NCBI GenBank assembly: GCA_019321725.1 | Contig: CM033108.1 | Span: 16,815,799-16,879,798, forward strand | From: Paulownia fortunei | Taxonomy: Eukaryota > Streptophyta > Magnoliopsida > Lamiales > Paulowniaceae | DNA length: 64,000 nt | Direction of reading: 5' to 3' | Shown: positions 24,758-36,178 of the stretch, in pieces | Layout of the letters: each line of letters opens with the position of its first letter | How positions within the stretch are numbered: the stretch's first letter is position 1 | The notes under the pieces: generated by a model | The model's database searches: none | Seen by the model: only the letters and a program-made list of their open reading frames with translations | What the model was told of the DNA's origin: nothing | Made by a program: the position numbers and the translations under genes

Positions 24758-25478
24758 ATCAGTCTAAGGGTAATAAAATAGAAATAAAAACTAATTTCTA
24801 TTACATGAATATATCCCATACATTCATGGGTTTTTTCTTGATTCCTCATCTTGGTCCATCTTTTTTTTACCAAAAACATAAATGAAAAATCTCACCCTAT
24901 TCTACTCTTATTTTAAAAATGTAAAGTACATATAAGAAAATAATAAGAGACTCACAGGCACCATTTCAAAAATCTAAAGACAAATAAATCCAATCACATT
25001 AGTCTAAAAGGCTCCACGATCATCCATACATACTAATAAAAACATCACATGAATTTATTAATGCATGTAAATTTACCATCCATTTAGTTTATAATTTCAC
25101 GACTTAGGATAAAATCTCAATTTTCAAGAAAAACCATTTTTCAAAATTTTAAAAATAAAACTTTAATTAAAAAATTAAAAAATTGAATTCTGCAATTGAA
25201 ACGATGGGGTGTCCAATAACCCTTGTGCACAGCTGTTGTGTGCAGCTAGTGCACATAGCACATGTTGTGTGTACATGTGCCGATAATACTAACGCACGGG
25301 CAGAGCCTCTATTCATGCGTGCACATCTAGTTTGCACGTTTTAGCATCATATCATGAATTTAACAATTAAATAAAATTACAAAATTATTAAATCAATCAA
25401 AAACATAATTATCAGTCAAATTTTAACAATTAAATTCACAACCATAAATCGAATCCAATTGGAATACTACAAACCATG
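24758..25478 (-). other. copia leader with a GC-richer variable block
   Basis: Continuation of the minus-strand copia leader. 25,200-25,340 is an unusual block full of GTGCA/TGCAC words (gtgcac, gcacat, tgtgtac). Equivalent positions in the scrap at 10,320-10,390 and 10,735-10,880 hold unrelated GC-richer blocks. No coding sequence recognised. Confidence 0.5.
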
Positions 25479-25490
25479 GCTCTTATACCA
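25479..25490 (-). other. copia primer-binding site (initiator tRNA-Met type)
   Basis: Minus strand TGGTATAAGAGC, one base off the usual plant LTR-element site TGGTATCAGAGC complementary to the 3' end of initiator methionine tRNA. It lies one base from the inner edge of the LTR (…GAACCAAACA), the expected place, and fixes the element's orientation. Confidence 0.75.
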
Positions 25491-25491
25491 C

Positions 25492-27160
25492 TGTTTGGTT
25501 CTCGTAATCCATGGTATGCGCAATAGAAGAAACAAATGTAAAAATAAACATGCTATAACAATTATAGCATCACCTCAAATCCAATGCGATTTATCGATTT
25601 TGGTTATAACGACGTAATAAATAAACTAATATAGTTTTGATTTATACTTTTTTATGCACAATAATTGTCGTAGGGCTTGAAGTAATCGATTTTTAGCCTC
25701 TTTCTATATTCCAATTCACAAGGATCAAAATGTCTCCCCTCTAAAGAAGTTCACATGTTGAGTAGAAACACAGAATCTAAACTCCGCTAATAATTCGGAT
25801 TCTTTTACTAACTTGGTTAATGGAGTAAATCTAATGAATATTAATTCTTGTTATCAACTTGTGATAAAAGAATTAATACTTAGACAAAAATATAAAATTT
25901 TGGTTGAATAAAGGATGGAAGAAAAAAAAAATCCTTATTTATTTTATAATGGCCTAAAATTTGAGGGCTTCTAATTCCTCAAATTTTTGGCCCCTATACT
26001 TATATAGTGGGACACAAAAATTCCAAGAGTCCCACTCTTGGTATTTTTAGTCTCCTTTTAATTGGTTGAAAATTTTCGATTGATCCCAAGATTCCCACCT
26101 TTATCTCTTATCTTCCAAATATATTTAGAGTCATTTAAGAATTTCAGATACTTGAGTTTTTATTTTTTTTTCAACAAACCACATGGGCCTCTCTAAATGG
26201 GCCTCATTGAATTGGATTTGGATTTAAAATAAATCATACAATTAATCCAATTAATTATTTTACCTAAAACACATTTAATTAATTCTATATAGCCCACCTA
26301 ATAAAATTAGTCCTAATTAAATAATCTAATTATTTGATTGAGTAAATTAATTTATAGCCTACACAATTAATTTGATCCAATTAAATATTTGTTTCACTTC
26401 AATTAGGCTTTGTAATCTTATTAGGTCCAATTAAATAATCTAATTATCTAATTAAATAATTAATTCAACTCATTAAATTGATTTAAGCCCTAAATAATTA
26501 ATCTCCATTAATTAATTAGATCCAACTCCTTGGATTAATTCCTAAGTTTGAAATATTCCATCTGAATTTGTTATAACCCTTTAAGTTTATAACTAAGTCA
26601 ATAGTGGGCTTGCAACTTATGAATAATAATTATTCTAATTAATTAATTCAATTAATTAATCTGCTTAAAATTAACTTCTTAATTTCAAAAATCTCATAAG
26701 TCATGAAAAATACTTAGTAAGTGTGTCATGACTACCTATACTTAGATGAAATAGCGAATGAACGTATTTCAACTATGAGTATCATACACGTAAGGTTTTT
26801 TCATCAACTAATTTCTTAATTGAGTCTAGGGCATGTATTACTAGTCGAAACCCTAATTGTTCAATAATTATGATTTCATTTCAATTTTCAATGACTTATG
26901 ATAAATAATTAGAAAACCCCCGATTAACATTCAACCTGCCTTAGCCAAGGACTTCCGAGTCATGAACTATGAAAACATAAGAGATGACTTGTTCTGCCAA
27001 AAGTGATGGATCGTTTGTTGGCTACTCATTGACCTCTATACATATCAATGCAACATCTAACGTACCCCCTTTGTGACTGGCAGGCAATCAGAAAATACAT
27101 CAAAATGAAACACGACAAGCATAAAGCTACCATGGTGCCTCAAGTCTAAGGACTAATCGT
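25492..27160 (-). mobile_element. copia 5' LTR, outer end missing
   Basis: Minus-oriented LTR whose inner end (TGTTTGGTTC on the plus strand) abuts the primer-binding site. It runs through the family's AT-rich body and stops at GACTAATCG near 27,160, losing the final ~450 bases (TGTTAGAG... head). A plus-oriented copia LTR scrap follows immediately, making an inverted junction. Confidence 0.75.
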
Positions 27161-27561
27161 AGTTATTGAGCAATTGAGCAATTAGTGAAATAATTATTTT
27201 ATTGAATCAAATTAATTGTGTAGTCCATAAGTAAATTTAATTGTTAAATTAATTTACCCAATTAAATAATTAAATTATTTAATTGGGCCTAATTTGATTA
27301 TGTAGGCTAGATGAAATTAATTAATTAAATTTGGGCCAAAACAATTAATTGGAATAATTGTGGGATTTATTTTAAGTCCAAGCCCATTTCAAAAGGGCCC
27401 ATTAGAAGAGGCCCATGAAAGTGGTTGAAAAATAATGGAAACCTAAGAGTTTGAAATTCTTGAAAATCATAAATATCTTTGAAAGATATGAAAATGATAA
27501 AGCTGAAGAAGTTTGGATAAACCAAAATATCTTCCAACCAATCAAGAGCAGACCAAAAATA
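27161..27561 (+). mobile_element. copia LTR scrap, plus strand
   Basis: Matches 2,270-2,680 of the plus-oriented LTR (shared order: ATTAATTAAATTTGGGC, AAGTCCAAGCCC, GAGGCCCATGAA, TGGAAACC, CAACCAATCAA). It lacks both ends: it is fused to the reversed LTR on the left and stops within GACCAAAAATAC on the right. Confidence 0.65.
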
Positions 27562-27583
27562 CTACATCGCCAAAAATTGGAGG

Positions 27584-29205
27584 TGAGTAACAATGCTACA
27601 ACTTTAAGGTTGCAAACCCAAGTGCAGGTTGTAGTAAGTAATAAATTTCTCGTGAGTCGAGGTCGATCCACAGGGAAGTTGTTTGAAGAATTCAAGTTTA
27701 TATTTATAAAAAGATGGAGTTTATGTGAATCAAAAATATATGAACAATTAATGTATGGTGTAGCTAAAGAAAAAACCGAAGTAATAAAAGTACTGAGGAT
27801 TAGGGATCTACTCTTGAGTTTTGGATAGATAAATGGTTATTTATTCTTTTTACCTCTATTAATTGCCACAATTGGAATCCATACATAATGAAGGTTCCAA
27901 TGGGAAGATATTATCAAGTAACTCATGCAATAAGGTAATCATGATATTGTCTTACTATTGCAAATTATCTCTTAACGCCAACACTTATTTATGGGATCAA
28001 GCATTTATATACTCTTTCGTCAACAACAAATCAAGGTTTCACATTAGCAGTCGGTGGGGTAAAACCGTATAATAAGCTAAATGAACCCAAGTATTTGTTG
28101 TGCCATTGGAGATACATAAATCAAGAATCACCACAAAAAATAAGTAGGGTTTAGATCAAAAATAATAATAATAATACAACATACTTAAACAATTTCTACC
28201 CTTATAACCATTTATCTTCCTCCATCAAGAGATTCACCCTTTTTCCTCAGCAAAATAAAATTTAGAAAGACATAATAAAAGTAACAAAACTAAAAATATA
28301 AGAGAAACTAGAGAATGCATTTCTATTACTACTAGAAAACTTACAATACTAGAAAACATACAAACTAGATAACTTAGCCTAAAGAAACCCTCTACCCCCT
28401 CCTCTTACAAGCTGAATACATGGCCTATTTATAGTACTTGGAGTAAGCTAGAGGCCAAACAAATAATGGAGGGGTTAATCAAGTGGTATGCTAGTTGCCA
28501 AGAGTTGGTAAGTTGATACACAAATTTCTCAACCACTGAATTGAATTATATTTTTCGGTCAGATACAGCCAGAGTTTGAAGATACGTAAAGAATAAAAAT
28601 TGTAGATCTTTCAACGCTGATATATTTTCATATATCTTTTGTCAAATTTGGCGATCGGATGAAGGAGATATGGTCAAATTACCGAGTCATGTCCAAGAGC
28701 CGCCCTGTAACATCAGCAGCAACTTGCAGCCTATGGTTTTACCATTTCAACACATTTTCACACCATCTTGTCTTCAGAAAACTTGTTTATTTACCTCTTG
28801 GGTATAACATATCCAAATTTCAGACAAAATAAATTTGGGCTCAAGATATATAACCGAATTGGTAAAATAAGTCAATACTGGGCTGAACTCTGATCTGAAT
28901 TTTGGTGATCCATTTTGTGTAATTACTTGGACGAATTTTCTGCTATCATCAAGACTGAATTGGGCTGAGCCTCCAACATAAAAGTTGTACCTCTATCTCT
29001 TGGCTTTCAAATGAAACAAGCTTCAGGTCCATAGAGCTTTTGATCATGAAATTATGCTCAAATTACAAAAACTGCACAAGTCTGGAAACATGCTTCCATT
29101 TATTCCCTAACACAAAACATTAATAAAACAAGAATATTAACAAGAATAAAGCAAGAAAAGTATAAAGGATTTGATATAAAAATATGTCAAAATATGCACT
29201 TATCA
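27584..29205 (-). mobile_element. LTR of a separate element (LARD / Tat-type gypsy-like)
   Basis: On the minus strand the sequence reads GGTTAAGTGTGGGGGAATT immediately followed by TGATAAGTGCATATTTTGAC. This polypurine tract/LTR junction is a pattern I recognise from large plant gypsy or LARD elements. The plus-strand left end is taken as TGAGTAAC at 27,584, giving TG...CA termini and 1,622 bp. 27,620-27,690 has the 'GTCGAGGTCGATCCACAGGG' phrase common in such LTRs. The partner LTR is not visible; it may lie in or beyond the 31,838 gap. Confidence 0.55.
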
Positions 29206-30880
29206 AATTCCCCCACACTTAACCCTTGCTTGTCCTCGAGCAAGCTTAAAACAAATATAAACTAATCCACTTTCGTAGGAAAACACGATTGCATTTAGCA
29301 TATGCAACAAGCCTTTAAACCCTAGGTGGCCCATAGAGGACGAGTTATAGTCTCGTGAAGGTTTCCAGCAGTGATACCTACAAACACCTATAATAACTAT
29401 CTTCCAACTTTTATTCTCATGAAGCAACAAAGTAATATGGAAATAAAATCAAACAAGTGTTGAGTTTAACTCTTAGTCATTCAAAAATCAATACATTTCC
29501 ACAATAATCATACTCAAGTGTGTGTGTGGACAGTTAATGTCAATAGTGATGAAACTATGCATGTTTCAAATAAGTGAATTCTCATAAAACCTTACAAAAC
29601 CATCACCGAATCTTTAACAGAAAAGTTAAACATCATAGGCTCTTCCTTTGGTGCAAATCTCCACTACACTGAAGGCACCACACGAAATCAAAAGGTCTTT
29701 AACAAAGGTTGTAATGGGCCAAAGGGTGGTGATGTAGCTAAGAAATAAAAGGATAGGATGCAACAAAGGTTCTAAAAACTTCATGGAATCAGAGACATAA
29801 AATTTATCGATAAAGAATTCTCAACTCCACAAATTTCACACTGGAGTCTATTGTTATTGAATTGGACCCCTCTTATTCATCTTGCAACATCTCATTTTTA
29901 GTTGCAACTTGTAGCACTTTGCAATTTTATTTTTTTTTTTTATTGTTTTTTTTTTCTTTTTTTCTTTTTTTCTTCTTTTTTTTTTTTTTTTTTTTAGAGA
30001 CACTCCCCCACACTTATCTTTTATCCCAACCTAAATTTCTTTTGTAAGTCCAAGCTTTCAATTGAATGTCTCTTAAACTCCAATCATTTTTAGAACAAGG
30101 GTTGGATAATAGTGTATTTAGGTTAGGTAAAAAGATATGGTTACAAAAAAAAAATATATTTATTTATTGTAAGGCTCAAAGTGGTTTACTAGGGGGATGT
30201 TTTCTTTAAATATTATATAGGGAACAAGCTGATTTGCAATGGTGCTAGAAAGCCTAATGCCTTAATCATTTTTCTAGTGGTGCACTATCAGTCGTTCGCC
30301 TCGACAGACCAAAAGTAAAAGTTCTAATACTTAACCCCTACATGTTGAAGATTAAGTGATGATTAGAGTAAGGGCATAAGAACTGTATATTTTGACATGA
30401 TTGTCTTCACACTAAATAACATAACTATTTGTGCAAAATAAAATTTGAGTATAATTATCGCAAAAAATATTAACAAAATAACAACATCAAAGTCCAAAAC
30501 AACACCCATCATCAATTAAACCATATTATTCATGCTTAATTTTAATCATTGAAGTTGGAAGAACCTATACGACTCAAAAAAAATATTGGTAATTCACAAA
30601 CACTTGTTAAAAACTTTACAAACCTGCCATATTATGCAAAAAATAGAGATGCGTCTCAAGAGTGTTACAATTACCCTTTACTCAGCCACCTTTTTTTCAT
30701 GCTTTCAACGGACCCAGCAAAAAAACACGCTTGATTTATATTTTTTTTTTTTTTTTATTTTTTTATTATATATTTTTTAAATACTAAAAAAAAAAACACA
30801 CATTGAATATACAAGTCATGATATCAATTATCCCTCCCCCAACCTAATCGAGACATTGTCCCCAATGTCAAAATAGATAG
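29206..30880 (-). mobile_element. Non-coding 3' internal region of the same element
   Basis: No ORF of note. Minus-strand landmarks are CTTGCTCGAGGACAAGCAAG (29,217-29,244), two GTGTGGGGG tracts (29,211-29,219 and 30,003-30,013), and GACATTGGGGACAATGTC with GGTTGGGGGAGGG (30,825-30,870). These G-rich tracts and short inverted repeats are typical of the untranslated stretch between pol and the 3' LTR in large plant gypsy elements and LARDs. Long T tracts occur at 29,930-29,996 and 30,741-30,778. Confidence 0.55.
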
Positions 30881-30980
30881 GAAAGTAAAGTTTGAAAGAT
30901 ATCACCTGAAATGCGGCTAATAAAGCTGAAACAACAAAAAAAACACACATACTATTAGATAAATTCATTAACAATAAGTA

Positions 30981-31632
30981 TCACAGACTGAGAGTCAAAT
31001 TCAATTTGCGTTTTCGACCATTGTTCCTATTGGACCAATCCACATTAGCCAAGACTGGATCAGGTTTTGGCACATATGCTAGAAGTTGATCAATCAGCTG
31101 GTCAGATGTTGGAGCAGAAATGATGATTCTTCTCGCAGAAGTTGAAATAAACCTTTTTTCGCAGCATGATCTACAAAAGATAGCAAACCATCATAAAAAC
31201 CATTAACATTAAGAATACCTATAGGTTTTTGGTGAATGTTGAGTTGTGCCAAGAGACAATTTGGAATAATTCTTCCAGTGTACCAAAACCGCCAGGTAGA
31301 ATGATGAATGCATCCGCATTGTTTACCATATTAGGCATTCTGTCCTGAATGTGTGACACTTTCAGCTCATCTCCAATGGTCATACCTGTGATATTCTGTA
31401 CTGTTAAACATTTTGGGATAACTCCCAAAACTTTGACACCTCCTACATAAGCAGAAATGGCAACACTCCCCATTAACCCCAAACTGCCTCCCCCATACAC
31501 TAAATGAATATTTCTTTCTGCTAAAGTTCTACCAAGATTATTGGCTGCCCCTATAAACTCACCATTTTTTCCTAGATTGGATCCACAAAAAACACAAATG
31601 GAATTAAATTTGCGAGTTGAAGAAACTTCCAT
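30981..31632 (-). pseudogene. LOG-like cytokinin-activating enzyme, intronless and frameshifted
   Basis: Similar to LOG proteins, cytokinin riboside 5'-monophosphate phosphoribohydrolases that release active cytokinin in one step in the cytosol. Start chosen at 31,632 (MEVSSTRKFNSICVFCGS), the usual LOG start; an in-frame ATG ten codons upstream only adds a poly-Lys stretch. Residues 44-55 are LVYGGGSLGLMG and 113-121 PGGFGTLEE, the nucleotide-binding and catalytic motif. Arg98 is present. After Trp128 (31,249-31,251) one base is missing and the original frame stops at 31,219. A second missing base lies at about 31,148-31,150. Read across both shifts, similarity continues to a natural stop at 30,981-30,983, giving about 217 codons, the normal family length. 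No introns, whereas many plant LOG genes have several, so this is either a retrocopy or an intronless member. It adjoins retroelement sequence on its 3' side. Confidence 0.8.
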
Positions 31633-31837
31633 TTTTTTTTTTTTTGAAAATAAGTTGTGCAAAAATAGAGTGAGTACGGTGATATTTATTGAGGTGTGAA
31701 CAGGGAATATATTTATTGCATGTCTTTTTCTTTTGTCAAAAAGGTTGAAAATAAGGACACATACGAAATTTTAAAATTACCTACTACCACGTGTATGTAC
31801 ATGTAGTTGTGATTGTGGCTCACATCTTCCTCTGTTT
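31633..31837 (-). promoter_or_regulatory. Possible LOG-like upstream region
   Basis: Upstream of the LOG-like start there is a TATA-like TAAATATA (31,707-31,715, minus strand), about 75 bases before the ATG, and a G-box CACGTG at 31,788-31,793, about 155 bases before it. A 14-base A/T run covers the start codon surroundings. The region is cut by the gap. These motifs are common by chance in AT-rich DNA, so activity is only a possibility. Confidence 0.3.
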
Positions 31838-31937
31838 NNNNNNNNNNNNNNNNNNNNNNNNNNNNNNNNNNNNNNNNNNNNNNNNNNNNNNNNNNNNNNN
31901 NNNNNNNNNNNNNNNNNNNNNNNNNNNNNNNNNNNNN
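31838..31937. other. Assembly gap (100 N)
   Basis: Exactly 100 Ns, a placeholder of unknown true length. It separates the LOG-like region from a reversed copia LTR, and could hide the rest of the element whose LTR is at 27,584-29,205. Confidence 0.95.
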
Positions 31938-33573
31938 AAACCTTATCTTGGAAGGATTCCAAATCTTCCAAGAACTCTTCTCTTTTCTCTCTCCTATTGT
32001 ATGTTGACTAATTTGATACTACCTTAATCATCAAAATTGTCTACATACATTGTTGATATTAATTTGAACTCTTCAAGTAATATCAAGATAGATATATATC
32101 ATATATATACTATAATTATATTTATACATAAATTAAATCTTAGTGGCCGATTTTATCCTATAAAACCGGTCACTATATTTATTTATCTATAAATATATTA
32201 ATTAAATAAATCATATTTATTTAATTTATTCTCTTTATATTTTAGTGGGCATTTTAAGTGATCCACATTAATTTTGGGCTTGGACTAAAAAATCCCCAAA
32301 TCAATTCAATTGATTCAATCCAAATTTAATCAATCCAATTGATTAATTTAATTTACTCCATTTGGGCTTCTAATTAAATTAGGTCCAATTAAACAATCCA
32401 ATTACTTAATTGAATAATTTAATTTAACCATTAAATTAAATAGAACCCTTAATTAATTAATTGATCAGTATTAATTAATTAATTTTCAACCATTGGATAA
32501 AATCTAAAATTAGAAATGTTATTTTTCATAAAGATGTGTGACCCTCTTAGGTTCACTACTAAGCTAGTAGTGAGTTTGCAATATTTGCAACTTATAAATT
32601 ATAATTATTCAATTAATTAATCCACTTGGAATCAACTTCTTAATTCCAAGAACCTCACTATCCATGAAACCACTTAGCAAGTAATCATGGCAAACTAGTC
32701 TTAAGTGAAATAGCGAGTAAACCTATTTCAGTTGCGAGTACCATACACATACGGTCCTTTCGACAGCTAATCTCCCGATTGAATCTAAGGCATGGATTAT
32801 ATGTCGAAACCCTAAATGATTTAATAATTGTGATCCCATTTCAAGTTCCAATGATTCTTGATGAATCACAATTCATCCTGCCTTAGCCAAGGTCTTTGAA
32901 TCACGAACTATGAAAACACAGGAGATTCCCTTGTTTAGAAAGACAAGTGTTGAATTATATGTTGGCCACTGACAAACCTCCATGCACACCAGTGCAACAC
33001 CTAACATACCCCCTTTGTGATTGTCAAGCAATCAGAAAATATATCAAAGTACTGCAGGATGCACATAAGGCTACCATTGTGCCTCAAGTCTAAGGACTAG
33101 TCGCGTACTATCGCAACACAAAAATTCTTATTTCGACGGGCAAAACCTCCAACTAAGAATTTCTTGCGGGCCATGTTCGGTGTACTTGTTCCCTAACAAA
33201 CACCCACATACATGCACTTATGTCTCTACGCTAATGCCAATGGAATGTGACATCCTTGTCTCACGAGCATGCATCATATGTGCGAGTCTTACTTAGCTAT
33301 TTGATGCCCTATCTCAAAAAACTCTCGACTCAGAACTTATTTAAGACCAAAGCCTTAGAGGCATGTTCCATGATCGCCATCATATGCGCGACCATGCCCC
33401 ATAGCTAAATTTGGTCTAAGGACTTTATCTAATGTGTAGAAATAAAAGATGCAAGATATAAGATAAAGAAAATGCCTTTTTATTAATATGATTCCCAATA
33501 AGATTATCTTTACAAATGTAAAAGAGAATAATACACCCAATCCAATTGGGGCGTTGGACATCCTACTCTAACA
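31938..33573 (-). mobile_element. copia LTR, minus strand, inserted in a gypsy LTR
   Basis: The plus-strand right end is GGACATCCTACTCTAACA (revcomp TGTTAGAGTAGGATGTCC), the copia LTR start, and the body matches 8,100-9,800 reversed. The left end runs into the gap; 31,938-32,150 is divergent. The right boundary at 33,573 is followed by gypsy LTR sequence GCTATTGAGTTC, which in the intact gypsy LTR is preceded by AACTTGTT (44,070-44,090), so the copia copy interrupts that LTR. Confidence 0.7.
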
Positions 33574-35068
33574 GCTATTGAGTTCTAAAAATTAGGTACA
33601 TGCTATTAGATTTTTGATTCTTCAATTACATGATGCTTACATGTATCTAAGATGAGAAATTAAGATATTGGAGGGACTATATTGGATTCTAGTTTGTAAA
33701 AGCTTGATTGTTACCTAGATAGTTTGGTGTTTAAGGTCTTAGTATGAGATTTTGTACTTTCAACTTGACAAATTGAGAATGGTGCTTGATGTTGGGTAAT
33801 ATTACAAGCTGTTTTTCATCTAAGGTTGGAAAGAAATACTAAACAAATCTAGACTAAGCCACCAACCAAGTAAAAGGTAAGTAAAGATCCATTTGCAACT
33901 ACAATGTGTGAATATAGTACGACTTGAAGTATTTATACCTAATGTGTTGATGATATTTAAATTGATTGGATAACAAGTATATTATGTACCTTAAGAGGCT
34001 CATGATACTTGAAACTTGTTGAGAGCAAGATGACTTGCATTTCACAATGAATACACTATTTATGAGCATTTTCATGTGCATGTATAACATATGGTATAAT
34101 GAGGTTGTTATATCCACGATATGATTTAAGAAATGATTTTCATGTATAAATATATTTATTAGCCATTACTAGTGCACTGAGGTATGCGAGGTGTGCTTAT
34201 GTGATATTTTAGGTACCACAAGTAGGATACTTCTAGGTGGATCATAATGGAAGACAAGGGGTAGACCTTTGATGATCACGGGAGGATGGTCCACTTAACT
34301 ATGCCTTTGTTATGATTGATGCTGTAGGTGGGATACTTTTTAGGTGATCATAGGGGAAGATAGGGGTGTACCTCTAGGGGGCACGATAGGATGGTCCACT
34401 CGACTGTATCAATCTGTTATTTGCTATGTGATTATTGATAATATACAAAGCTTTTTCTGGTGCATAGTAGGTAGGTAGGCCAAGGGCCCTATAAAATGAA
34501 GTGGATTTGAATAAAAATTCTTTGATTTATAAGCCCTTAGATATGACTCAGTTCTAGCATCATATCGTAGAGATGAGTTGCATGAGATTTTATATCATAC
34601 TCTTGGCATGCATGATTTTTTTCTTATTGAGCGTTAGCTCATATATTTCATGTATTGTAGGTGTGCATGGTGAGACTTGAGACCTCTGGTTATTGGGAGA
34701 TGATAGTGGAGCTCCTACAGGCTTTCAAAGATCAATGTATATGTATGACGACCTATTGGGTTATTTTGCGGGTTATGCTTTTGACTTTACAGTCTATTGT
34801 ATTATATTAGTGTTTCTATCCTGTATATCATTTTTAAAACTCCATTGTAAATGAGTGTGCATTTGTGATGATTTTGATAGACCTTGTTATTGTTCAAATA
34901 ACTATCAATGTATATACAGTGTTATAGGATGTGAAAATACTTTACTTTTATTAGTGTTTTGTCAAACTAACTAGTTGAAAAAAAAAGTTATACACACGCA
35001 TACATGCACGAACTATGTTGCACATGTTGTTTCTATATATGTATGCATATTTTTGGGAGGTTGTGACA
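33574..35068 (+). mobile_element. gypsy family B 5' LTR, left half missing
   Basis: Corresponds to the second half of the 3' LTR (from about 44,080), ending GGGAGGTTGTGACA just before the primer-binding site. The first ~1.5 kb was lost when the copia LTR and flanking material replaced it. It retains about 700 bases in the middle (34,100-34,700) that the 3' LTR lacks. Confidence 0.8.
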
Positions 35069-35071
35069 AAG

Positions 35072-35085
35072 TGGTATCAAAGCCC
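35072..35085 (+). other. gypsy primer-binding site (initiator tRNA-Met type)
   Basis: TGGTATCAAAGCCC, one base different from the common plant gypsy site TGGTATCAGAGC, three bases after the LTR end. It supports plus orientation and the LTR boundary at 35,068. Confidence 0.8.
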
Positions 35086-35243
35086 AGGTCTTGATTCTGT
35101 AGATTGTCCATCTACTTGATCTTGGAACTTGTGGAGCACAACCATGCTAGTAAGTTTTATTTTATATTATAATGCATTATATAATTCATGAATTATATTA
35201 ACCATTTGTTATAAAATTTATTATAAAAAATGATATTGAAGTC

Positions 35244-36178
35244 ATGGTGAGAACAAGGAGTGAAAGTAGTAGTGTGCTAGAACCCTAGGAGAGGAGACAC
35301 CTATTTCGAATAATGACCGTGATGTTATCATTAATCGACTTATAGAGCTTGTTGAACGACAATCAAAACAAATTTAGTAACTTATCCAGTAGAGGGATAT
35401 GGGTGGACAACCAATGGCTGAAATGGTTCAAACACAACCTCGAGTAAAACAGGTAGAGATGTTGGAGAAAGATTCAAAAAACTAAACCCACCGGTGTTTT
35501 AGTACAGTAGAGTTTCAAAAGAAGAGAAAGCGATGTGTGCATCCTTTATGCTTACAGGTAGTGCTGGATATTGGTGGGATATAATGAGGAGCATCAAAGA
35601 CACCACTATCATGACTTGGGATTCAAAGAGTTATTTTGAAATAAATACATCGAAGCTTCAGTTCGTGCAATGAAGATGAATGAATTTATACCATTACGAA
35701 ATAGAACTATGATAGTTGGAGAATACATTCGTAAATTTGAACGACTGTCTAGATTTGCCACACACATGGTCAACACTGATGTATTCACAATTGAAAGATT
35801 TCTTAAAGGCTTGAGAACTGGGCTTTATAGAGATAAGAATATTGTAGGAATCCAAGGAGTGACATACTCACAAAATGTTGAGAGAGCATTAGTGGCAAAA
35901 CAATCTGAACTTAGAATTTCCCATACTTAGGAGATTCAACACCAATTTAAGAAAGGACAAGGGCAACGATAGGTTGGAAATGAAAAGAAGAGACTATTTC
36001 CAATGCATAATAAAAAAGCTAAATTCCAACCAAGATAAGGGTAACAATAGTGGGATTAGAGTTAGTGTATAAAGATTGACCAAGGCAAAGGACAGATGTC
36101 ATAATCCTCTTGCCTTAAATGTTGTGGTCATCACAGTGGAGTCTGTCTTATAGAAACTAGAACCTGCTTGACACAACC
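35244..36178 (+). pseudogene. gypsy gag, first part, broken
   Basis: Begins ATGGTGAGAACAAGG (MVRTR), the same start as the family A gag at 58,996. A stop appears after about 14 codons. Capsid similarity continues in shifted frames: about 35,540-35,600 (ASFMLTGSAGYWWDIM-like) and the open stretch 35,670-35,930 (MKMNEFIPLRNRTMIVGEYI...ERFLKGLRTGLY), which is the retrotransposon gag domain. The first zinc knuckle (CLKCCGHHSGVC) lies at about 36,107-36,150. Coding is cut at 36,178 by the inserted LTR. Confidence 0.8.

Larger units (their letters stand above)
13786..27160 (-). mobile_element. Minus-strand Ty1-copia element with two nested solo gypsy LTRs
   Basis: Reading right to left: 5' LTR (27,160-25,492), primer-binding site (25,490-25,479), leader, gag, protease, integrase, RT, RNase H, polypurine tract (14,265-14,254), start of the 3' LTR (14,253-13,786). 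Two solo LTRs with perfect TSDs sit inside (15,104-18,149 in RT; 21,866-24,752 in the leader). Removing them leaves about 7.4 kb, a reasonable copia size given both LTRs are truncated. All domains are frameshifted. Protein level similarity to the plus-strand element at 3.3-8.1 kb indicates the same family. Confidence 0.8.

Noticed and set aside
29862..30047. Poly-phenylalanine ORF
   Set aside because: A translation of a T homopolymer; low-complexity DNA, not a protein.
30741..30778. T tract as poly(A) tail of a LOG retrocopy
   Set aside because: It lies about 200 bp beyond the LOG stop on the far side of the GGGGACAATG/GGTTGGGGG element landmarks, so it more likely belongs to the retroelement; not excluded.
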